A stretch of DNA of 10,688 nt from J038 sp034437535 (GTDB taxonomy: Bacteria > Chloroflexota > Anaerolineae > Aggregatilineales > Phototrophicaceae), in NCBI GenBank assembly GCA_034437535.1, contig DAOTTZ010000021.1, forward strand, positions 1 to 10,688, in the 5' to 3' direction. Shown piece after piece: positions 1-4,881 of this stretch. Both the position numbers and the translations under genes were made by a program. Below the pieces are notes generated by a model. The model was not told where the DNA came from and made no database searches. It saw only the letters and a list, made by a program, of their open reading frames with translations. Within the stretch, counting starts at the first letter, position 1; each line of letters opens with the position of its first letter.

Positions 1-639
1 GTGTTCAATTTCAAGCGGCATATCTTGCACGCCACAGTAAGCACATTTGCGACCCCATTTTTCCAGCAGGTATTCGCGTACTTCGTAGCCCATCAACTCA
101 CCCTGCTGGTATTCCACGCCGCTAATTTCGGGGTTCTGCATCTTGTGGGTATCGAACCGCACCAGTTCCATCGCCAGATGCGTGATCGGTGACAGACGAT
201 ATAGGCGGTTCACCCACGTAAACACGTTATCAACCCGACTCTGTAGCGATGGCGGCAACCATCCCTTCGGACGACGACGGTTGTCAAACCGTGCTGGACG
301 ATAGCGCGTCTTGCGTCCACGTCTGCCCCGGCGAAGCTGACGGCGTGTTAAGAGATTGTCTCGAATTTGCCAGCCGCGATGAGTTAGTTCACCTGCCCAG
401 ATACAGCGCAAGCCGCGCTTGAAGTTTGCGACCAGTGCCAGCCCGGATGTCTTTGACCCCGGATCAACTTTGAATTGTGTCTCCTGTACCTCACCGCCTT
501 CACGGTCAAGCAGGATGATGGTGAACGGGTAACGACGCAAGACCGCCGCCCGTCCCTTCTTGAGCAACTCTCGTGCCCGTGCGGGGTGGCAGGGCATGAG
601 TGGTTGCTTGTTTTTATCGACTACAAGTACACGTTGCAT
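1..639 (-). CDS. iscB: IscB RNA-guided nuclease, N-terminal 213 residues (runs off window)
   Basis: IscB is an IS200/IS605-associated, omega-RNA-guided DNA nuclease and the evolutionary relative of Cas9. The frame is open from ATG 639 to base 1, so the C-terminal half (rest of HNH, RuvC-III, C-terminal domain) is missing only because the window ends. Visible parts in order: the PLMP motif at residues 13-16; RuvC-I KVDPGSKTSG with catalytic Asp59; an arginine-rich bridge helix (about 93-123, containing RRQLRRGRRGRK); RuvC-II MELVRFD with Glu158; then the HNH domain start with CAYC (199-202) and LEIEH ending in His213, the expected HNH histidine. All key residues in view are intact, so the nuclease is probably active. 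A weak Shine-Dalgarno (AAAGG) lies about 10 bases before the start, inside a hairpin. The gene follows its own structured RNA leader. No tnpA is seen. Identification is by motif order and spacing. Confidence 0.95.
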   Translation of the reverse strand, partial: MQRVLVVDKNKQPLMPCHPARARELLKKGRAAVLRRYPFTIILLDREGGEVQETQFKVDPGSKTSGLALVANFKRGLRCIWAGELTHRGWQIRDNLLTRRQLRRGRRGRKTRYRPARFDNRRRPKGWLPPSLQSRVDNVFTWVNRLYRLSPITHLAMELVRFDTHKMQNPEISGVEYQQGELMGYEVREYLLEKWGRKCAYCGVQDMPLEIEH

Positions 640-640
640 T

Positions 641-654
641 GAAAGTTACCTTTC
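641..654 (-). promoter_or_regulatory. Hairpin covering the iscB ribosome binding site
   Basis: Directly before the iscB ATG the minus strand reads GAAAG-GTAA-CTTTC, a 5-bp stem closed by a GNRA-type GTAA loop. The only Shine-Dalgarno-like bases (AAAGG) lie in its 5' arm and loop. Folding would hide the binding site, so translation could be low or coupled to folding of the omega RNA. This is structure by inspection; the stem is short. Confidence 0.45.
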
Positions 655-917
655 GATTCTCCGCTTGCGCGGGTTACGTTCTCCTCGCCAAAGTTATCGG
701 GCGGTTTCTTGCCAGCAGCACGGCCTTAGACCCTCAGACTGTTTAACCACTGACCGCAGTGTTCGGAGCTGGAGCGTCACCCCGAAGTGCCTGTATATTC
801 GCCCGTAACGTAGCCCTTGCCCTTCGGCGTGGCTGAGGCTGGTCAACATGGGCTTTTACAAGCCATCCGCTTCAGCGGGTGGTCGTTGACGCCAGTCCTT
901 GATCGGCACTCGGTGGA
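641..917 (-). ncRNA. Omega RNA (HEARO-type) of IscB with putative 5' guide
   Basis: IscB guides are encoded directly upstream of the gene, with guide 5' and scaffold 3'. This stretch has no credible ORF but dense complementarity. An outer stem GTCAAC/GTTGAC (842-847 with 885-890, extended by CTG/CAG) encloses two adjacent hairpins, 865-880 and 851-864; the second has a GTAA loop. A long-range stem CCTCAG/CTGAGG (732-737 with 833-838) encloses a second stem (778-787 with 822-831, one C/C mismatch) and a hairpin at 748-761. Toward iscB are a 4-bp stem (686-689 with 700-703), CCGC-GCAA-GCGG (661-672) and a hairpin at the ribosome binding site (641-654). The layout (P1 with internal hairpins, then a large closed domain, then the ORF) matches what is known of IscB RNAs. 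The guide would be roughly 898-917. Both ends are estimates; the scaffold/guide junction near 897 is inferred from where pairing begins. Confidence 0.75.
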
Positions 918-946
918 GATACCGTTAATCTTTCATCCGGATTTAG

Positions 947-975
947 AGTATAGAGGACGAACATTAGAAATTCAA
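947..975 (-). promoter_or_regulatory. Sigma-70-like promoter for omega RNA and iscB
   Basis: On the minus strand TTGAAT (970-975) and TATACT (947-952) are separated by exactly 17 bp. Transcription would start near 940, about 43 bases upstream of the scaffold, and could cover guide, scaffold and iscB in one RNA. The promoter lies in what should be flanking host DNA, as expected if the guide is copied from the insertion site. Confidence 0.55.
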
Positions 976-1033
976 TTTCAGGTTCATAACGGGTCAAGAA
1001 AGACTGCCCCTCACATCTTGGCGCGGTATGGCG

Positions 1034-1039
1034 TATAAT
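1034..1039 (+). promoter_or_regulatory. -10 element of the isomerase-maf operon
   Basis: A perfect TATAAT lies 60 bases before the isomerase start, giving a leader of about 50 bases. No convincing -35 is present at 16-18 bp (TCACAT at 17 bp), so the promoter may be weak or activator-dependent. It diverges from the omega RNA promoter about 60 bp away. Confidence 0.5.
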
Positions 1040-1098
1040 GATCAACACACGAGCGCAATATCGAATCGCTCGACCTTGCATTTTGTGAAAGAGGATTT

Positions 1099-1599
1099 AT
1101 GGCACCTGATACCATCAAAAACGGTGTTGTCGTCGGCCTGAGCTACACGCTGACCGTCGGCACCGAAGTAATCGAGAACGCGCCGGCGGATGACCCGCTG
1201 GAATATCTACACGGTGCGGAAAATATCGTGCCCGGCCTGGAGGCCAAGCTGACCGGTAAAAAGGTTGGGGATCGCCTGACGGTGACGCTGAAGCCAGAAG
1301 AAGCCTATGGAGAATACGACGAGACCAATGTGGAAGAAGTCGACCGGGCCGACATGCCCGACGAGATCGAAGTCGGCATGGAGTTATTGCTAGAGGATGA
1401 GGACGGCGCATTTTTCGAAGCGACTGTGAAGCAGATCAAAGCGAAAAGCGTGATCCTGGATTTTAACATGCCGCTAGCCGGTGAGACCGTGACCTATGAC
1501 GTGGAAGTTCTATCCATCCGCCCGGCGGACGAGGAAGAATTGTCAAACGGCCATCCCCACAGTTATGAAAACGAAACGTTCGATCTCTACGAGGATTAA
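1099..1599 (+). CDS. SlyD-like FKBP-type peptidyl-prolyl cis-trans isomerase
   Basis: Cytosolic folding helper that isomerises Xaa-Pro bonds; SlyD-type proteins also have chaperone activity through an inserted flap domain. The sequence shows the FKBP signature EYLHGAENIVPGLE (35-48) and KKVGD (54-58), then PEEAYGEYDE (66-75), which opens the insert-in-flap segment. The chain returns to the FKBP fold at DFNMPLAG (121-128), where relatives usually have DFNHPLAG, so His is replaced by Met. The tail keeps EEELSNGHPH but lacks the long His/Cys-rich metal-binding extension of E. coli SlyD, suggesting little nickel-handling function. There is no signal peptide. An AAAGAGGA Shine-Dalgarno ends 3 bases before ATG 1099. 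It is the first gene of an operon with maf, 45 bases downstream. Length of 166 aa is normal for the family. Confidence 0.92.
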   Translation: MAPDTIKNGVVVGLSYTLTVGTEVIENAPADDPLEYLHGAENIVPGLEAKLTGKKVGDRLTVTLKPEEAYGEYDETNVEEVDRADMPDEIEVGMELLLEDEDGAFFEATVKQIKAKSVILDFNMPLAGETVTYDVEVLSIRPADEEELSNGHPHSYENETFDLYED

Positions 1600-1603
1600 A
1601 CTT

Positions 1604-1639
1604 ATGGCAGGTCGTGCGATCATTCGGACGATCTGCTGA
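1604..1639 (+). other. Possible 11-codon leader ORF before maf
   Basis: An ATG at 1604 has a good GAGGA sequence 7 bases upstream, overlapping the isomerase stop region, and reads 11 codons to TGA at 1637-1639. The maf ATG follows 5 bases later and itself has no clear Shine-Dalgarno. Translation of the mini-ORF could bring ribosomes to maf by reinitiation. The encoded peptide resembles nothing I recognise, and it could be chance. Confidence 0.25.
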
Positions 1640-1644
1640 TTGTT

Positions 1645-2247
1645 ATGCGCTTTATTCTTGCCTCCAGTTCACCCCGCCGCCGGGATCTCATCGCCTCGTT
1701 GGGCATCACATTTGACATCATCAAACCAGATATTGATGAGACTCAGCGACCCGGTGAGACCGCTTATGCCTATGTCCGCCGCTTGAGCCAGCAGAAGGCC
1801 CAGGCCGTGACAACCACACTGGCCGAAGAAGCCCTGGTATTGGCCGCTGATACGGTGGTTGTGTTGGCGGCGGATACCATCGGGGTGACGGATGACGGCG
1901 ACATCCTCACCAAACCGGCAGACGTAAACGAAGCGAGGGCTACGTTGCGTCGATTGCGGGATCGTCCGCATGTGGTGTGTACCGCGTTTACTGTGCGGCG
2001 CACCGGGCCACAACCCAGGCAGATTACGGATGTCGTGCAGACGCGAGTCTTCATGCGCCCATATACAGACGCCGAAATCGACGCCTACATCGCCACCGGG
2101 GATCCGTTCGATAAAGCCGGCGGTTATGCCATCCAACATGCGGGGTTTAGCCCGGTCGCCCGGATTGAAGGCGACCGCAATAACGTGATCGGCTTGCCGC
2201 TGGATGCGGTGCGATCTGCACTTCAGCAATTGGGCCTGCCGTTGTGA
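1645..2247 (+). CDS. maf: Maf family nucleotide pyrophosphatase
   Basis: Maf proteins hydrolyse nucleoside triphosphates, often modified or non-canonical ones, to monophosphate and PPi in the cytosol. Visible motifs: ILASSSPRR (4-12) for phosphate binding; DIDE (29-32); the YVRRLSQQKA helix (43-52); the catalytic AADT (67-70); KP (90-91); HVVCTAF; DKAGGYAIQ; and the C-terminal GDRNNVIGLPL. Length of 200 aa is normal. The oddity is a second catalytic-motif copy: VLAADTVV (65-72) is followed at once by VLAADTIG (73-80), putting a second Asp-Thr pair (Asp77) and eight extra residues before the KP loop. I cannot tell whether the family subtype is a dTTP/UTP or an m7GTP enzyme. The start has no strong Shine-Dalgarno, and the TGA stop overlaps the GTG of the next gene by 4 bases. 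Confidence 0.93.
   Translation: MRFILASSSPRRRDLIASLGITFDIIKPDIDETQRPGETAYAYVRRLSQQKAQAVTTTLAEEALVLAADTVVVLAADTIGVTDDGDILTKPADVNEARATLRRLRDRPHVVCTAFTVRRTGPQPRQITDVVQTRVFMRPYTDAEIDAYIATGDPFDKAGGYAIQHAGFSPVARIEGDRNNVIGLPLDAVRSALQQLGLPL
1837..1884 (+). repeat. In-frame 24-bp tandem duplication within maf
   Basis: Two back-to-back 24-base units (1837-1860 and 1861-1884) encode VLAADTVV and VLAADTIG. Six of eight residues are identical, while third codon positions have diverged, so the duplication is old and has been kept in frame. Confidence 0.7.
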
Positions 2248-2663
2248 AAGCTGGATTGTATGCGCTGTTGTTGTTGGTCGTCGTCGGGTTGATCGTGATT
2301 TTGATCGCGTTAATCGCCCGGACCGAAAGCCGCCTGAGCCGCACCCTGGAAGACTCTCGACAATATCAGATGATGGTCGAAAGCCTGCTCACATTGCAGT
2401 GGGATACCGCCGCACGGGCGGAAGCCATCCAGGAAGCCCTCATCACAACGCAACAGAATATGGTGATGACACAGACCGAACAGGCTCAAACAGGTCACGC
2501 CCTGGCGACCGACCGCGACGGACTCCAGCAGGCGCAAGCTACGTTACAGCTAGAGCTAACCTTAGCCTGGGAGTTAATCGGCACATTAGGGGCACCCGAT
2601 GCGACCAGTTTGCCGACACCGTTTGAATCCAGCCCAATAGAATGGAGACAACATAATGACTGA
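2244..2663 (+). CDS. Small membrane-anchored coiled-coil protein, unknown function
   Basis: I do not recognise a family. The 139-residue product has one strongly hydrophobic segment at about residues 4-25 followed by Arg, so it is likely an N-terminal membrane anchor. A long heptad-like, Gln/Glu/Ala/Leu-rich stretch follows (about 27-115, with several TxTxQ and QAQ runs) that should form an alpha-helical coiled coil. The last 25 residues are Pro/Ser-rich. Lack of charged residues before the anchor leaves topology uncertain. The GTG start overlaps the maf stop (GTGA), and its own stop lies inside the next gene, so it is translationally coupled on both sides. It could be a scaffold or envelope-associated protein, but no function can be assigned. 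Confidence 0.75.
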   Translation: MKAGLYALLLLVVVGLIVILIALIARTESRLSRTLEDSRQYQMMVESLLTLQWDTAARAEAIQEALITTQQNMVMTQTEQAQTGHALATDRDGLQQAQATLQLELTLAWELIGTLGAPDATSLPTPFESSPIEWRQHND

Positions 2664-2892
2664 AAATACCGCCTGGATGTGGTCGACGGCTGATGGCGAT
2701 GTGCATGGGGCTAATCTGGATCATGCCGAACAGATGATTTATTGGTTTGATAGCGGGGTGGGGTGTGCTTGTGGGGATAGCTCGATTGTGCAAAGCTTTG
2801 CACAGTTTGAACAGGCCGGGCCAGCCCTACAACCACCCCCTGATGTGCAGGCGGAAATGAGAGCCAGCATTCATGGCGTGAGCAATCGGTAA
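2656..2892 (+). CDS. Hypothetical 78-residue protein with a CxC motif
   Basis: No family recognised. The ATG has a good Shine-Dalgarno (GGAGA, 9 bases upstream) and overlaps the previous stop by 8 bases, which supports real translation as the last gene of the maf operon. The N-terminal half is aromatic and acidic (three Trp, with WFDSG near 30-34) and contains CAC at 37-39 in a Gly-rich turn, possibly a metal- or thiol-reactive site. The C-terminal half is Gln/Pro-rich and ends in a short helix-like segment. There is no signal peptide or membrane segment, so it is probably cytosolic. The CxC motif alone is too weak to infer function. Confidence 0.65.
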   Translation: MTENTAWMWSTADGDVHGANLDHAEQMIYWFDSGVGCACGDSSIVQSFAQFEQAGPALQPPPDVQAEMRASIHGVSNR

Positions 2893-2954
2893 ATCGGGTG
2901 TTAGAATTTTGAAAATTGACGACTCAAGCATCCGTTTTTGTTGTATCCTTAGCA

Positions 2955-2983
2955 TTGACAACCCCAGACGAAGGGGCTACAAT
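2955..2983 (+). promoter_or_regulatory. Sigma-70 promoter of tRNA-Ala
   Basis: A consensus TTGACA (2955-2960) and TACAAT (2978-2983) have an exact 17-bp spacer. The start point would be near 2990, leaving about 9 bases of leader before the tRNA. The spacer carries a CCCC/GGGG inverted repeat (2962-2965 with 2973-2976) that could be an operator or chance. Confidence 0.85.
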
Positions 2984-2998
2984 CATCCGTAGCTACCC

Positions 2999-3071
2999 GG
3001 GCCTATAGCTCAGCTGGGAGAGCGCCTCAATGGCATTGAGGAGGTCATGAGTTCGAGTCTCATTAGGTCCA
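2999..3071 (+). tRNA. tRNA-Ala (anticodon GGC)
   Basis: The sequence folds into a full cloverleaf. The acceptor stem pairs 2999-3005 with 3064-3070 and includes the G3-U70 wobble that defines alanine identity. The D stem is GCTC/GAGC. The anticodon stem is CCTCA/TGAGG with loop ATGGCAT (anticodon GGC at 3032-3034, reading GCC and GCU codons). The T stem is ATGAG/CTCAT with loop TTCGAGT. The discriminator is A3071. CCA is not encoded and must be added after transcription. It sits alone between its own promoter and terminator. Confidence 0.97.
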
Positions 3072-3082
3072 CTATAACGACG

Positions 3083-3115
3083 AAGCCCCTTCGATCATCG
3101 ACGATGGGGTTTTTT
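3083..3115 (+). terminator. Intrinsic terminator of tRNA-Ala
   Basis: AAGCCCC (3083-3089) pairs with GGGGTTT (3106-3112, one G-U pair). The loop can add a TCG/CGA inner stem. A run of six T (3110-3115) follows. It lies 11 bases past the tRNA 3' end. Confidence 0.75.
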
Positions 3116-3140
3116 GTTTCTGACGAAAGGTTAGTGTAGC

Positions 3141-3311
3141 ATGTCGGAGCCAAAGCGTAACATATTCGATGACATTTACGATGGTGCCCGTCGCCTGTGG
3201 GATGAGTTCGAGCGGTTGCTCAACCCGGAAAAAGATGACGACAAGCAAGATCGCATCCCGGTACGAATCCCCGTCCGTCCTGATCGTCCCAATCAAGACG
3301 ACCGCCGTTAA
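3141..3311 (+). CDS. Small charged hypothetical protein (56 aa)
   Basis: An ATG with GAAAGG about 10 bases upstream opens a 56-codon frame ending at TAA 3309-3311. The product starts with an amphipathic helix (about residues 7-28, with FDDIYDGARRLWDEF), followed by an acidic KDDDK run and a basic, Pro-rich tail with IPVRIPVRPDRP. No family recognised. There is no membrane segment. The ordered pattern and ribosome binding site favour a real gene, perhaps a small regulatory or partner protein. It would be transcribed by read-through past the tRNA terminator or from an unseen promoter. It ends one base before the stop of the convergent membrane protein gene. Confidence 0.6.
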   Translation: MSEPKRNIFDDIYDGARRLWDEFERLLNPEKDDDKQDRIPVRIPVRPDRPNQDDRR

Positions 3312-3312
3312 C

Positions 3313-4761
3313 TTAGTTTGACGAATCGATAAACGCTAGTTCACACGGCCCCGCCGGGATTGTTTCGTATTCTCCCGGTGGAACGTCGGAGTCGATTTCA
3401 TCGTCAACCAGTGGGCATGAGATGTAAATAATACGGTTGCCCGATATGGCTGATTGTCGCACCGTGTCCTCAAATGATTGTTCCCCGGCGACATTGCGAT
3501 AGGTGTAAAACGAGAGCGGATAAATCGGCCCGCGCCCGGCAAGATGAGTCGAGACCTTGTCTGCCGGGGCCGCTTGCTCGTTCACCACGTCGATGAGTGT
3601 TTGAAGATCCGGGCGGTTGCCCAGGCTGTGCATCCAGATAATGACCCCGGTTGCGTTAATCACACTGACGATCATCAGACTGTAGATAAACGGCTTGATC
3701 CAACGTCGCTTGTTCTGCTGAGAGCGCACATAAACCCAGGCCAGCGCGGCTGTGATCGCCATCGACGGAACCAGAGTCAGCTTGTAGTAGATGTGGACAA
3801 AGCTGGCGTTCAAAAAGACCATTTGATAGACAAATGCGCTGAGGAAAAGTGCCAATAAGATCGTATTGGCAAACCGTGAGCCGTATTTCCGGGCGATGTT
3901 AATGCCCCAGATGCTCATAACGGAGACACCGACCGTGATAAATACCGCGATGTGGGCGGCTGTCACCCAGATGAATTCGAAGACAGAAAATACCTCACCG
4001 CCGGGGTCGGCATTGCTGGAACGAATCCCGAACGCTTCTAAGATGCTGTTGATGCTTCCATCCCAGTTCAGTTGATAATAGATCATCATGGTGAGGAAGG
4101 CCACCACCGAGATCACGCCGAAACCAATCACACTGAGCTTATGTCCGCGATCCCCCAACCACATAGCCGCCAGCCCGATAATGGCGATGAAAAAGACGCC
4201 GGTCCACGCCGTCCAGACGGCCATCCACGCCAACAAACCGAGTGCGATCAATCGGGCGCGGGTCGGCCTTCGAAGCCAGTTAACGGTAATCGCGGCGTAG
4301 AGCATGGCGACCGTCATAGTTAATTCGTCATGACCGGGCACCCGGCCATAATAAGCCATCATCGGCACCAGCCCATAGATTGCAGTCGCCCAAAACGCGA
4401 CCTTCTGGCCGTATAATCGCCGCACCAGCACGAAGAACGCACAGGCCCCCAATAGCGTCGATGCGATGAAGACATAGCGCACTGTGAACTCACTATCGCC
4501 CATGACATGCGTCAAAAAGTAAGGAAACCAGACGACGGTCGGCGGATGATGAGAGTAGTATACGAATTCACCCGGCCCGGATGGCCCCATGTTCCAGGTG
4601 ACCATCATGCCGGTATCTTCGATGCCGTAATGATGGATATTGCGGATGGCGGCATGAACCCAGATGCGCGGTGCTTCCTGGATGCCGTACCAGGGCGCAC
4701 CGATGCGGATAATCAAGATGGCCCAAATGACCAACAACAACGCGATCAAGCGATACCGCAT
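3313..4761 (-). CDS. Polytopic membrane protein, GT39/PMT-like glycosyltransferase family
   Basis: Predicted integral membrane protein of 482 residues with about 10-12 hydrophobic helices, resembling the GT-C fold (ArnT/PMT_2-like) that moves sugars from polyprenyl-phosphate donors onto acceptors on the outer face of the membrane. After the first helix (about 5-20) comes a loop with acidic residues (Glu29, Glu48, Asp49) and YSHHPPTVVWF near 69-79; an HPP followed by a helix is typical of PMT_2 proteins. The C-terminal ~100 residues form a soluble domain (PDLQTLIDVVNEQAAPADKV and beyond). I start it at ATG 4761 because GGAGG lies 5 bases upstream; an in-frame ATG 12 codons earlier (4797) has no such site and overlaps the putative -10. 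It is divergent from the LCP gene, so a role in envelope glycan assembly is plausible. Substrate unknown. Confidence 0.75.
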   Translation of the reverse strand: MRYRLIALLLVIWAILIIRIGAPWYGIQEAPRIWVHAAIRNIHHYGIEDTGMMVTWNMGPSGPGEFVYYSHHPPTVVWFPYFLTHVMGDSEFTVRYVFIASTLLGACAFFVLVRRLYGQKVAFWATAIYGLVPMMAYYGRVPGHDELTMTVAMLYAAITVNWLRRPTRARLIALGLLAWMAVWTAWTGVFFIAIIGLAAMWLGDRGHKLSVIGFGVISVVAFLTMMIYYQLNWDGSINSILEAFGIRSSNADPGGEVFSVFEFIWVTAAHIAVFITVGVSVMSIWGINIARKYGSRFANTILLALFLSAFVYQMVFLNASFVHIYYKLTLVPSMAITAALAWVYVRSQQNKRRWIKPFIYSLMIVSVINATGVIIWMHSLGNRPDLQTLIDVVNEQAAPADKVSTHLAGRGPIYPLSFYTYRNVAGEQSFEDTVRQSAISGNRIIYISCPLVDDEIDSDVPPGEYETIPAGPCELAFIDSSN

Positions 4762-4795
4762 CGTAACCTCCGGTTGAGATGATGTGATTACAGTC

Positions 4796-4823
4796 ATTGT
4801 AGCGTAGAACCAGCGTCAGGCAA
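4796..4823 (-). promoter_or_regulatory. Putative promoter of the membrane glycosyltransferase gene
   Basis: On the minus strand TTGCCT (4818-4823) and TACAAT (4796-4801) are spaced by 16 bp. A start near 4789 lies downstream of the ATG at 4797 and therefore supports the start at 4761. Confidence 0.4.
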
Positions 4824-4841
4824 GCGAAGGATGATTACCTG

Positions 4842-4847
4842 TATAAT
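4842..4847 (+). promoter_or_regulatory. -10 element of the LCP gene
   Basis: A perfect TATAAT lies 34 bases before the LCP start codon. No good -35 is present at the usual distance; that stretch is occupied by the -35 of the divergent gene, so the two promoters may interfere with each other. Confidence 0.5.
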
Positions 4848-4881
4848 ACGAAAGTGAGATTGTAACCAGTAGAGGTTTATC

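Larger units (their letters stand above)
1..897 (-). mobile_element. Left part of an IscB-type IS200/IS605-family element
   Basis: IscB genes reside in IS200/IS605-superfamily elements, whose left end abuts the 5' end of the omega RNA scaffold. On that basis the element's left end should lie close to position 897, where the scaffold pairing begins, and the element continues past base 1. No transposase gene or right end is visible, and the exact boundary cannot be set without an empty site. The copy may be a non-autonomous element mobilised in trans, or a domesticated iscB. Confidence 0.45.

Noticed and set aside
640..940. CRISPR array near the nuclease gene
   Set aside because: No direct repeats with regular spacing are present; the guide of IscB comes from the omega RNA instead.
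560..1038. Plus-strand open frames across the omega RNA region (560-808 and 817-1038)
   Set aside because: The products have no recognisable motifs and there is no ribosome binding site. The stretch is better explained by iscB coding sequence, RNA stems and a promoter.
872..1081. Minus-strand 69-codon frame upstream of the omega RNA
   Set aside because: It overlaps the guide, promoter and the divergent isomerase promoter, and lacks a ribosome binding site and any protein-like pattern.
1669..2229. Long open frame (186 codons) on the minus strand opposite maf
   Set aside because: The plus strand carries unmistakable Maf motifs across the same span. The antisense product has no recognisable domain and no ribosome binding site.
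2903..2918. AT-rich palindrome AATTTTGAAAATT after the 78-residue gene as a terminator
   Set aside because: The stem has no GC pairs, the loop is one base and no T run follows, so it would not terminate.
2969..3093. Perfect 10-bp inverted repeat (CGAAGGGGCT / AGCCCCTTCG) bracketing the tRNA, like a processing stem
   Set aside because: The left arm lies in the promoter spacer, upstream of the predicted start near 2990, so it would not be in the transcript. The right arm is already explained by the terminator.
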